A stretch of 64,000 nucleotides of DNA, taken from assembly GCA_001510575.1 (NCBI GenBank), contig LNGK01000017.1, forward strand, positions 131,194 to 195,193, read 5' to 3'. Under the pieces are notes generated by a model, which did not search any database, was not told the DNA's origin, and saw nothing but the letters and a program-made list of their open reading frames with translations. The number at the start of each line of letters is the position of its first letter. Position 1 is the stretch's first letter. Below, in pieces: positions 22,293 to 31,558 of this stretch. The DNA is from Knoxdaviesia capensis. Taxonomy: Eukaryota; Ascomycota; Sordariomycetes; Microascales; Gondwanamycetaceae. A program made the translations under genes and the position numbers.

Positions 22293-23182
22293 ATGGACCT
22301 CGACCTCGCTGAAAACCGCGCCCGGATGGCGCGTGGTGAGCTGTACTGGGCGTTCACCCCCGACCTGGTGGCCGAACGCCGGAGATGCAATCTGGCCTGT
22401 CGGCGATACAACGCTGCTGGCGGTGACGTGCCCCGGCGGGAGCTGGTCAAATTGTTCAACGAGTAAGATCTGTAGGAGTGGTGCCAGAAACAGCCCCGAG
22501 CCTCCTGAGAAAAGAAAAAGAAAAAAAAGAAAAAAAAGAAGAAAAAAAGCGGATACATGACTGACGTGAACCTCATCAAACAAAGCCTCGTCGGAGACTC
22601 GTCTGAACTGCCCGCAGAACAGGCCGACAGCGCAAGCGACGAGGCGCTCTTCGCCGACTACCCGTGGGTTGAGGCCCCGGTGAAGATGGACTATGGAACA
22701 AACGTGACGTAAGAGGCTCTCTCTCTTCTCCGGTCGTCCTCCTCTTCGCTGCCACACATCCAGTGCTAACCACGCAGACCCTCCCCTCCAGCCTGGGCAA
22801 GAACGTCTTCGTCAACTTCGGCAGCACATGGCTGGACACCTGCAAGATCACCGTCGGCGACCGCACCATGTTCGGGCCGAACTGCAGCTTCTACAGTGCC
22901 ACACACCCGCTGGACCCGACGCTGCGCAACGGCACGCGCGGGCCCGAGCTCGGCAAGCCCATCAAGATCGGCGATGACTGCTGGTTCGGCGGCAGTGTCG
23001 TGGTGTTGCCGGGCGTGACCATCGGCAACGGCGTCACTGTGGGCGCCGGCAGCGTGGTCACCAAGGACGTGCCGGATCATGTGTGTGTGGCTGGAAACCC
23101 GGCGCGGATCATCAAGAAAATCGAAGTATCGGTCAAGCCGGCCGAGGAGGGAGCGGCGGCGGCGGCAGCTGGGGCTTCGTGA
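22293..23182 (+). CDS. Maltose/galactoside O-acetyltransferase family (LbH)
   Basis: Cytosolic acetyl-CoA sugar acetyltransferase of the left-handed beta-helix family. Three exons, 22293-22462, 22586-22708 and 22792-23182, give 227 residues. The N-terminal maltose-acetyltransferase motif starts MDLDLAENRARMARGELYWA and continues with AERRRCNLACRRYN. LFADYPWVEAPVKMDYGTNV leads to the hexapeptide helix: LGKNVFVNFGSTWLD, IGDDCWFGGSVVVLPGV, IGNGVTVGAGSVVTKDVP, ending AGNPARIIKKI. The catalytic His lies in SATHPLDP. An alanine-rich tail ends the protein. The first intron splits the codon for the Asp that follows LFN and contains an A-rich run (22507-22550). Whether it has a sugar substrate or simply detoxifies is unknown. 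Confidence 0.9.
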
Positions 23183-23263
23183 CGGGGATCAGGTCGGCGA
23201 GAAGATATGTTGTCGGGATTGGAGCCGTCAAAGTTAGATGTCGTGATGCGTTCTGCAGCTCTC

Positions 23264-23815
23264 TCATAGACCACCCTGAATCGAGAACGACGAGATGATC
23301 AGCACAAGAACGTTGATCCAGCCCCAAACAAACGGGATCCATGGCGACATGTAGAAGTATCCGGCATGATAAACAGCACCGAGGCTAAAAGCAGCAGAGA
23401 GAGAGCATGTTAGTCACAAGAAGTCAAGATGCCGAGCAATTCGAGGCAGAGAGCCCGTATGTGCACAGGCAAACGGCAGGCAAACACCGGCAAACAAGAC
23501 AGGCAAAACGCACATTAGCCCGATCACGCTGCCCACAATAAACGCCTGCGAGAATGCAACCATGAGGTAGGCAACCGGCACAGTCCACAGATACTTCCAC
23601 GCAAGCCGTTTGTTCCCGTGCATGATCAGGGCCACGCCGGCCGCGCCGAGATGGAAGACCGCATAGATTAGCACCGTCCAGATCAGCGTGAAGCGCCAGA
23701 TGTCGCTGAGGTAGTACAGGCTGTTCTCTTTCGTCCTGGTATTGTCCAGCACGTCCCAGGTGAGCCCCGGGAAGGCCGGCCGCGTGTAGTTGATCGGGGG
23801 GTACGGGTTGCCCAT
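23264..23815 (-). CDS. TMEM170-like integral membrane protein
   Basis: Small membrane protein of the TMEM170 family; animal members shape the ER and nuclear envelope, and the fungal role is not established. Exons 23815-23514 and 23384-23264 give 140 residues with three hydrophobic segments: IWRFTLIWTVLIYAVFHLGA, AYLMVAFSQAFIVGSVIGLI and WIPFVWGWINVLVLIISSF. The signature LGAVYHAGYFYMSPWIPFVW is encoded by exon 2, and would be lost if only the first frame were used, since it reads past the donor into GTGCGT. It is tail to tail with the acetyltransferase, with 81 bp between stop codons. Confidence 0.85.
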
Positions 23816-24380
23816 CTTGATTGGGGGCCGCGGGGGGGGGCGGATCGAGTTGGTTTAGAGGTGATACAGGGACCGTGAAGCACGGAACTCTCGGTGTGGA
23901 CTCTCAAGCTGCCAAACAGATGGCTAAGAGATGCTTTCAAGTGTACTCATACTTCAACAAAACAATGCTCTGGCAAAAACAGAGAGGAAGGGAGGAAAAT
24001 AAGGGTTAACCTTGACTGTCACAAGCTTTCAGTAGACCAAAAATCCAGCGCCGCCAAAATATAGGATGTCACAGCTTGGGTGTGCTTATATAAGGAGGAA
24101 TTTCCGCGTCCAGCGTTTAGCTCGGCTGACCTCGGCTACTTTTGCGCATCCAGCTTGCTCCTTCTGCTTCATCTTTCCAGGCTTCACCACAACGGTTTTT
24201 TTGGGGGGGTTTTTTCGTCCTCCAAATATACCCACAACTTTCTTTCTCTTTCGTTCTTCTGGCAGCGTTTCCTTTTTTTTTTCTTTCTTTCCTTTGTTCT
24301 TCCTTTCTCTCAGTCATATATCAACGTGCTCTTTATGCTGGAGAACTCGGCCATGAGCCGATAGATCCTTCGTGCGCAAG
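23816..24380. other. Divergent region TMEM170-like / Pex8-like
   Basis: 565 bp. The right half (24160-24330) is T-rich with T and G homopolymer runs and looks like the leader of the plus-strand gene. No other feature seen. Confidence 0.5.
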
Positions 24381-26519
24381 ATGTCCGCCAACCTCGCCCT
24401 CCTCAATCACGTCCTCGACCTGTTCCGCACCGTGCATGACGACGACAAAACTCGCCAGATCATCGGCTCCACCGCGCGACTACTCTCGACACTCTCCAAT
24501 CCCCTCAATCTCGGCGTCTTGACGTCACAGCTCCTCACCGCGCCCGCAATATGGCATCGTAACAACGACTTGCACGTGTCACTCCAGGTGATGTCGATCT
24601 ACAACTCGGCGGCCGCACGCGTTCGCCACGCCTACCTCGACGAGAAACGCCGCCACAAGAATCGCAATGCACAAACTCCGGCCTCTGGCCCCGAAACATC
24701 GGATGCGCCGGCAATGCATTGTGATCTGTGGGCCACCGAGGTTGTTCGCGGCGCGGATGACCGATCGCAGCGGTGGCAGCATCTCCTTGTCCTCACGGGT
24801 GTGTTGAGAGGCATGGAGCCCGAAGAACCCGGCGGTGAACCTGGACTCTCGCGGTCGTTGCGCCACAACCTCGAAAACGCCATTGTCACCGCTGCGAACA
24901 TGGCCCTCGAAACCGCCCGGTTCGACGGACCGCTCGCCAGCGACTCGGTCGTCCTCGCCCTCAACTTCGCCTTTCCCCTGCTAGCCGGCTGGTCGCGCCA
25001 ACAAATCAAGAACAACCTCCTCCTCCCGATTTCCATAGCCGCCATTTCCGGCCCCGAGGGCTTTCGCGGCGGTCAGTTCTTGGCCGACATCGCCGTCGAT
25101 ATCGCGCCCCAAAAGCAGCTCCCGCAGCTAGCATGGCCCATCACGGCCCCGTCGTTCCAGGCGCTGGTTGCCGCTGAGCAGCGGCCCCTCATGTCGAACA
25201 TCGGCCCCGTCGCAAGACTAGCTGCCGATTCCGCCCGCCTTGCTCCCGATACCCGTGTCGTTTTGCAGTGCCTCGATTCACTCAATTTCCTCACCCAGCA
25301 AATCTGGACTGCGTGGCAAACGACAGGGTTTTGCTGCATCGAAACGTCCGGTGAGGCGGCCAGACTCTCTCCCGATACCCTCCAAGATACATGGCCGGTG
25401 TTGTGGAAGTCATTGAAGAGCGTACTTTATTCCGTTGTCGCCGCCTTGCAGGCAGTGATGTCCCGCAGCCTTCTCGATCCCCAACTTCAGGTTGGTCCGG
25501 TAGCTGCCGAAGTGTCAGCCAAGACTCTGCGAATCCTTCGGAACCTCGCGTTCATCTCCACCCGCGACAGCAACAGCTCGTTCCAGATGTACACATTCAC
25601 GTATCTCTCCGCTATTGATGTCATATCCCGCCACCCTGGCCCCGCGGCCGCGCTCCTCCAAGATCTGAAGCCGCCCAGCACCGGCGAGATCCCCACACAC
25701 GGCCCCGAGCGCATTCTCGATCTCTACTACTTAAACCTCGCCGAACACCTGCCGCTCAACCTCCCAAGCGAAGTTTGCGACGCGCTGATCGTGCAGCACG
25801 CAACAACATACCTCTCGCACAACGCCCCGCCGTCAACGCTGATGCGCGAGCTCTTCGAAGCGGCCCACAGCGCCGTGCTGGCCGTTCTGGCGTGTACACA
25901 AAACGGCCCGCTCGCGGTGTCGATGATCCCGTTTTACATCGACCGGCTGTTCGCTGCCTTCCCTGCGCTGATATCGTCGCGCCAGTTCCGGCTGGCCTTC
26001 CGTGTCGTCACGCAGATCACGTCGCCGCCGTACCCCGCCTCGCGCATCGACGGAGACCTCGTCGAGATTATCCTTGAGATGGTCCGCGTCCGCGCCGTCT
26101 CTGCCAGCACAGTCCCGTTGCCCCCGGACGCGGCGGCCCACGCCGCGTCTCTCGCCGCCGGCACTGCGCCTCCGGTGTACTCCGAACAATCGACCCTGTT
26201 GCTCTGCATGGTCGACGCCCTCCCGTTCCTTCCGCTGCCCCTCGTCGAGGCGTGGCTGAGCCTGACCACCGAGGCCATGCTCAATGTGGCCGAGCCGTCC
26301 CTGCGGGACCCTGTTGCTGCGCGTCTCCGCGAAGTCCTCGAAAGTGGGGAGATGGACGTCGAGCGTGCCGTTCTGGCTGTCGCCTGGTGGACGCGCTCCG
26401 GACGGGACATGCTACAGGGCCGTGGAGGGAACCCGGCGGGGAATGCGCAGCCGGATCCGCGGGTCATGATGAGCGGAGCGATCGTCACGCCTGATGTGGA
26501 GGAGCAGAGCCGGCTATGA
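24381..26519 (+). CDS. PEX8: Pex8-like peroxisomal import protein
   Basis: Intron-free, 712 residues. I assign it to Pex8, the lumenal peroxin that links docking and RING complexes during PTS-protein import. Support: N-terminal region LLSTLSNPLNLGVLTSQLL followed by APAIWHRNNDLHVSLQVMS, which fits the fungal Pex8 pattern; an alpha-helical, alanine/leucine-rich body without other domains; and a C-terminal SRL, a PTS1 tripeptide as expected for Pex8. The start at 24381 (MSANLALLNHVL) is the first ATG in frame; a GTG three codons upstream is not a credible start. The protein family was recognised by memory of pattern, not by alignment; a generic HEAT-like protein with a chance SRL is the alternative. 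Confidence 0.72.
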   Translation: MSANLALLNHVLDLFRTVHDDDKTRQIIGSTARLLSTLSNPLNLGVLTSQLLTAPAIWHRNNDLHVSLQVMSIYNSAAARVRHAYLDEKRRHKNRNAQTPASGPETSDAPAMHCDLWATEVVRGADDRSQRWQHLLVLTGVLRGMEPEEPGGEPGLSRSLRHNLENAIVTAANMALETARFDGPLASDSVVLALNFAFPLLAGWSRQQIKNNLLLPISIAAISGPEGFRGGQFLADIAVDIAPQKQLPQLAWPITAPSFQALVAAEQRPLMSNIGPVARLAADSARLAPDTRVVLQCLDSLNFLTQQIWTAWQTTGFCCIETSGEAARLSPDTLQDTWPVLWKSLKSVLYSVVAALQAVMSRSLLDPQLQVGPVAAEVSAKTLRILRNLAFISTRDSNSSFQMYTFTYLSAIDVISRHPGPAAALLQDLKPPSTGEIPTHGPERILDLYYLNLAEHLPLNLPSEVCDALIVQHATTYLSHNAPPSTLMRELFEAAHSAVLAVLACTQNGPLAVSMIPFYIDRLFAAFPALISSRQFRLAFRVVTQITSPPYPASRIDGDLVEIILEMVRVRAVSASTVPLPPDAAAHAASLAAGTAPPVYSEQSTLLLCMVDALPFLPLPLVEAWLSLTTEAMLNVAEPSLRDPVAARLREVLESGEMDVERAVLAVAWWTRSGRDMLQGRGGNPAGNAQPDPRVMMSGAIVTPDVEEQSRL

Positions 26520-27098
26520 GCAGTGCTGGGAGATCTGTACTTCTACGGAAATGGATGGTATCTGGGTTTTTTAGACTGCGTCGGTGTTCAGGTGTTTTCT
26601 TGGGGTAGATAATGGAATGAATACATGCATATCCCTAATTTATTTCGTCGTGTGATATGGCTTGTATGGCTTGTATCGTGACTGGTAGTTTCGTCGTGGT
26701 TGTGGTTATGGATGCCAGTGAGACCACGAGCTATTGCATACCCTAACCCTTGAATTGACCTCCGACATGCTGGCAGCAGCCGCACTCGTTTATGCAATGA
26801 AAACGGTTCAGAAAATCAGAGTGATGATTATATCAAATCGAATGCAAAGTAATATCTTCGCCTCAATCACGAGGAGATTTCACAGGGCTTACATCGACTG
26901 GGTGTGGTAGGGTTAGGGTTTCTTCACCCAGCATCCTAGTTCCACTCGTGATCATTGGCACGCCAAACTTGATCTACAAAAACGACCAAAACGACACGCA
27001 TCCTCCAGCAAAGATTCACAGTCTTGTATGTAAAGACCAGGCCGAATACGGACCGGAAACACAAACACCCGATTAGATTGTGTCCCAAATCATCAGCT
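26520..27098. other. Intergenic Pex8-like to DHFR
   Basis: 579 bp between two plus-strand genes, AT-richer than the coding DNA. It should hold the Pex8-like terminator and the DHFR promoter. No other feature seen. Confidence 0.5.
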
Positions 27099-27854
27099 AT
27101 GCCGCCACAGCCCGTCGAACTCACGCTCATCGTGGCCGCTACCCGCAAAATGGGCATCGGCGCGGCGGGCGGATTGCCGTGGACGGGACTCAAGAAGGAG
27201 ATGGCGTACTTTGCGCGCATCACAAAGCGGTTGCCGCCCCAGGTATGACTCTAGCCTCTTGGAATCTTGATTGCTCATTGAGTCAATGGATTATCATGTT
27301 TGCCTCCCCCGAGAGAAGACCCCCAAGACGACTCACCATGCCACATTCGATAGGCACCCGAAGGCTCGGCCAACGCCGTGATCATGGGCCGCAAGACGTG
27401 GGACAGCATCCCCCCGCGGTTCCGGCCGCTCAAGGGCCGGCTGAACGTGGTCGTCAGCCGCTCGCACACGGCCTCCCCGCCGCCAGATCCAGCCACCACC
27501 GCGCCGACCGACGAGCCGCTGCGCGCGACCTCGCTCGCCCACGCCGTCGAGCTCCTGCACGGCCTGCCCGTCGGCCGCGTGTTCGTGATCGGCGGCGCGC
27601 AGATCTACGGCGCGGCGCTGCAGTTGAGCGCGGCGCGGCGCGTGCTCCTCACCCGCGTCGTGTCGGATTTCGCCTGCGACGTGGCGTTCCCGCTGGCGCT
27701 CGGCGGAGACGGGGATGTTGCGGAGGGGTGGACTCGGCGGGCGCACGGCGATTTGAGTAGCTGGGCGGGCGAGGATGTTCCGAGCGGGCTACAGGAGGAG
27801 AATGGCACGCAGTACGAGTTTCAGATGTGGGAGAAGACGGACGAGCGTGGGTGA
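27099..27854 (+). CDS. DFR1: Dihydrofolate reductase
   Basis: NADPH-dependent enzyme reducing dihydrofolate to tetrahydrofolate for thymidylate and purine synthesis. Exons 27099-27242 and 27354-27854 give 214 residues, as usual for fungi. Motifs: LTLIVAATRKMGIGAAGGLPW (cofactor Gly loop and Trp), LKKEMAYFARIT with the active-site acidic residue, NAVIMGRKTWDSIPPRFRPL (NADPH phosphate site), GRLNVVVSR, and VFVIGGAQIYGAAL. The C-terminal NGTQYEFQMWEK is the conserved final strand. All key residues are present. The intron lies between RLPPQ and APEGSANAV, near the family's common fungal intron position. Confidence 0.97.
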
Positions 27855-28045
27855 ACAGGGAATGTGAACATCATGACGGTCTATGTATTTAGAGAGAGAG
27901 AGAGATATTATAACAAATGGAAACGGAAATGGTACAGGTTTTGGAAGGTTATACATGTGTATGAAACACAAAACATAATGGTACAGATTCACACATCGGC
28001 ATCTTCCCGCCCAGCCCCCAAAAGCACACCCCTCGGAGCAGACTT

Positions 28046-29039
28046 CTAGTTCGTCACCGGCGCCGTCTCCTTGCTCATCATCGGCGACGGCCGATCAACC
28101 TGGGCGAACTCGGCCTCGATAGGCCGCGAGAACAAGTTCGAGCAGAGCATGATGTCCAGATCATCCTGGCGCTCCAGCTCGCGCAGCTCATAGCGCATCC
28201 AGCTGACAATCGCCGCGATGGCCCGCATATCGGCGTCCGGCCGCGCCTTGAACACGTTGCGCCACACCGCGGCGCCCAGCACCGCATCGCCGCGCACCAG
28301 GCCCTCGTCGTACGCAAGAATCACCCCGCGCCACTGCACAAACAGGTCCTTCAGGTAGCGCTGGCGCATCGCCGCGCTGGTGATGCCGTGGCTCTGGTCC
28401 ATCACGCGCTCGCAGTCGAAGAAGAACTGGTCGCTCAGCTGCTGCTGCCACCGCTGCGCGCTGTCGCGGTCGAAGCACCGCAGCCGCGCAAAGAGGAGGT
28501 ACATGTGCAGCATCGTCACTTGCGACCACGTGCTGAATGTCGCGGGGAGGCCGAGGACTGCAGAGAAGAGAGAAGTGGGTGGGTTAGTAGGTGCGACACG
28601 GGAACCAACACGCCGGAAGACTGCCAAGGGACGTACTCTCGTGCCACGGGCCGCCCGACACGCCAATCTCCTCGCCCTCCTCCGTCATCTCAACCGCACC
28701 GGTCTTGCGCATCTCCTCGGGAACCGAGTACGCCGCCGCAACCGCACACGCCTTGTACGCCTGCTCGGTCGCCGACAGCCGGTGGTACTCCGCCGCCAGC
28801 TTCGACCGCCCCAGCGCGCCCAGGATACCGCCCGGCATCTTCGGCGCACTCTTCATCGACGGCGATTCCGCATCGCCCGGCTGCGCGGGCTCTTCCGGAG
28901 CGGTCGTGGACTTGTGGCGGACGGCCCGGGCTGGTGTTGAGACCGCAGGAAGCGTGCGGGAAAGGCGCGTGGGTCGTGGCGACGGAAAGGCCGCGGCCGC
29001 GAGCCGGCCGGCCGCCGTGCGGCATCTTGCTGTTGACAT
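28046..29039 (-). CDS. CBP3: Cbp3 / UQCC1, cytochrome b assembly chaperone
   Basis: Mitochondrial matrix/inner-membrane chaperone which with Cbp6 binds the ribosome exit and newly made cytochrome b for complex III. Exons 29039-28637 and 28557-28046 give 304 residues. An Arg/Ser/Ala-rich presequence (about residues 1-45) is followed by LGRSKLAAEYHRLSATEQAY and, after the intron, LGLPATFSTWSQVTMLHMYL, LFARLRCFDRD, QQLSDQFFFDCERVM and YLKDLFVQWRGVILAYDEGL, VRGDAVLGAAVWRNVF, all typical of the ubiquinol-cytochrome c chaperone domain. It converges with DHFR, with 191 bp between stop codons, and has the next gene (cem1) upstream on the same strand. Confidence 0.93.
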
Positions 29040-29339
29040 GGCTGAGGTATGTTGTGTGAGTGGGCGTTTTGTGAGGATGGGGTGAGAAGAGATTTGAGCT
29101 CGTGAAAAGTTGAGTGCGTGAAAAGTTGGAAATTCAGCTTGCAGCTTTTTTTGCTCGGCGCGTTGATTGGGCGGCGCGAGCGGATTTAGACCCACTTTAC
29201 AACCCTTTAGGGTTAAACCCGGTAACCTGACTGAACACATATTCCAGCGAACGAACAAAGTATGTAGATATTGTTACAAGAAATCTCTATATATAGTACA
29301 TGCAAATGCCATTTATCAAACATAATATTACATAGGGTA
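29040..29339 (-). promoter_or_regulatory. Short region between cem1 stop and cbp3 start
   Basis: 300 bp between two co-oriented genes. It should hold the cem1 3' end and the cbp3 promoter. An AT-rich TATA-like run (tatatatag) lies near 29288-29296. No other feature seen. Confidence 0.45.
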
Positions 29340-30688
29340 TCATGGGTTGAACTTCGAAATCACTAGCGAGGCGTTCATGCCGCCGAATCCAAAGCTGTTG
29401 GACACAACGACGTTGACGGGGCTTTGGCGCGCGGTCTGGGCAGCAAAGTTGAGCTTGGCCACCGAATCAGTGTTTTCGAGGTTGATGGATGGCGGGACAA
29501 CATTGTCGACGGTGGAAAGAACCGCGAAAAGCGCCTCGATGGCTCCGGCTGCGCCGAGGAGGTGGCCGGTGGCGCCCTTGGTGCTGCCGACAAACGCCTG
29601 GCTTGCACCGCGGGACGAGGCGCCGGATGAAGTCAGCAGGGTGTGGATAGCTGCAGCTTCAGCCGCATCGCCGACCTTGGTGCCAGTGGCATGGGCGTTT
29701 ACATAGCTCACATCCGCCGGCGCCAGCCGCGCATCCGCCAAAGCCCGGCGCATCGACAGCAGAGCCCCAGTGCCCTCAGGGTGCGGCGCGGTGATATGGT
29801 ATGCATCCATACTGCGACCGTACCCGAGAATCTCAGCGTAGATGCGCGCGCCGCGCTGCCGGGCGTGCTCCAGCTCCTCGAGCACCAGCACCGCCGCGCC
29901 CTCCGCCAGCACGAACCCGTCGCGCGCGCTGTCGAACGGCCGGCAGCTGGCCGCAGGGGTCGCATTATAGCCGGTCGAGAGCGAGCGCGCGCGGCCGAAC
30001 CCGGCAAATGTGAGCGGGAGGATGCAACTCTCCGAGCCGCCGGCCACCATCACGTCGACGTCGCCGTGGAGGATGGTGCGCATGGCGGATCCGATGGCGT
30101 CGGCGCCGGTGGTGCAGGCGGTCGAGTGGCAGTCCCCGGGTCCGCGGAAGCCGTACTTGATCCCGATGTGGCCGGCGGCCATGTTCTGGAGTGCCATGGG
30201 GACGAACAGGGGGGACACTTTCTTTTGGCCCTAGAGTTCGAGGAAACCATTGAGTTAGCATTGGAAATCACATCGGCTCAAAGCAAAGGGAAGCCTACTC
30301 CGTGCTCGAAATTCAACCCTTGGGTATTGATCTCCTCAAACCCGCCGATTCCATTCCCCAGACTGACACCAGTAGCTTCAAGCTCCTCGTCCCGCGTCGG
30401 CTTCCACTCAGCATCCCGCAGGGCCATTTCCGCAGCGGCCACTGCATACTGCGAGAACTTGGACATGCGGCGCTGGTCGGCCGGCGTGATCGTCCACTCG
30501 GCCGGGTTCCACTCGTCGGGGGGCACAATACCGGCGACGGTGCTGGAGAGGCCAATCCATTTGGGCCCGGCGCCGGCCATGCTGGTGATGCCGGAGTCTC
30601 CCGCTAGGAGACGCGTCCAGGTCCGTCCCACGCCGACGCCCAGCGGGCTGACAGCGCCGAGGCCTGTGACCACCACTCGCCGGATCAT
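29340..30688 (-). CDS. CEM1: Mitochondrial beta-ketoacyl-ACP synthase
   Basis: Type II (KAS I/II) condensing enzyme of mitochondrial fatty acid synthesis, the source of lipoic acid precursor. Exons 30688-30299 and 30230-29340 give 426 residues. Starts MIRRVVVTGLGAVSPLG. The catalytic Cys lies in CHSTACTTGADAIGSA (most KAS enzymes have TACATG, here TACTTG), the first His in YVNAHATGTKVGD, and the second in GSTKGATGHLLGAAGAIEA. NSFGFGGMNASL is the glycine-rich end. The KAS domain begins at residue 2, so a classical presequence is not obvious. Mitochondrial placement is inferred from the family; the cytosolic fungal FAS is a much larger type I enzyme. Confidence 0.95.
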
Positions 30689-31558
30689 GACTGAAGCGCC
30701 GGGCTTTGCTTCGGTCTGTGTTGGGAGAGACTGAAGACGGTGTTTTCTCCAGCTTCGCTCGCCCGTAGGCGATTGATAAGCTGCTGATGGAGCTTCCCGA
30801 GCTTAAAGCTATGTCGAATAGATTTATAGGTGTCAAGCCGGAAAACGGATAAATGGACAGAATTTCGAGCTTTCACATCCTAGCCTTCCTCTGGACAGTA
30901 AAGCGCCGACAGTTCGTGATGGCATCGGCAATATTTTCCAGGTATTCTGTTGTTCACGGTTTTTGTTTGGCTGAAAACCCTTGAAGAGTCACGATCAGCT
31001 TCTTGAGGCGGTATTACCCTGCTAGAACTAGCGTGACATATCATGTGTGGCATTTGAGAACCCTATCACTGTGTATTAGGGTTACAGTTCTAATTTCGAC
31101 TCAGCAGGCCCAAGACGACATCTCTGATCTCTACAGAGCCTTTTTCCACAGACCGCAGATTCTCACACACAATAGCATTGCCTTGTTTAGCTCCGAGTCA
31201 TTGTGGACTCAAGGATATCTTGTGATAACTTTTGTGTTCAAAAAGAAAAAAATCCGGAAGCATTCTTGAATTATATGTCCGTTAAATGTGCGCTGTCAAG
31301 GGGCCGTCCGGCACGCTGCTGGTTTCACTGAAATGGCAACAATATATGAGATGCTCTCAGTGAACGTCTATGATTGACATGGAGCTATGATAATGCATTC
31401 TCAGTCAGAGTGTTTTCGTTACTACTGCCACACAATCTGCTGAGTAAACCAAACACGATGGTTCTTTACTCTTCATCCATCGCAAAGGCACATGTGTACA
31501 AAGCTGGCCTTTCTCCTATTTTCCATTCCCATCCTCCCATCTCTACCAATTCAACAAC
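30689..31558. other. Divergent region cem1 / NTPase-nuclease
   Basis: 870 bp, notably AT-richer than the surrounding genes. Small frames only. A short Met-encoding frame at 31458-31562 ends at a TGA and is not supported as a gene. Confidence 0.45.
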
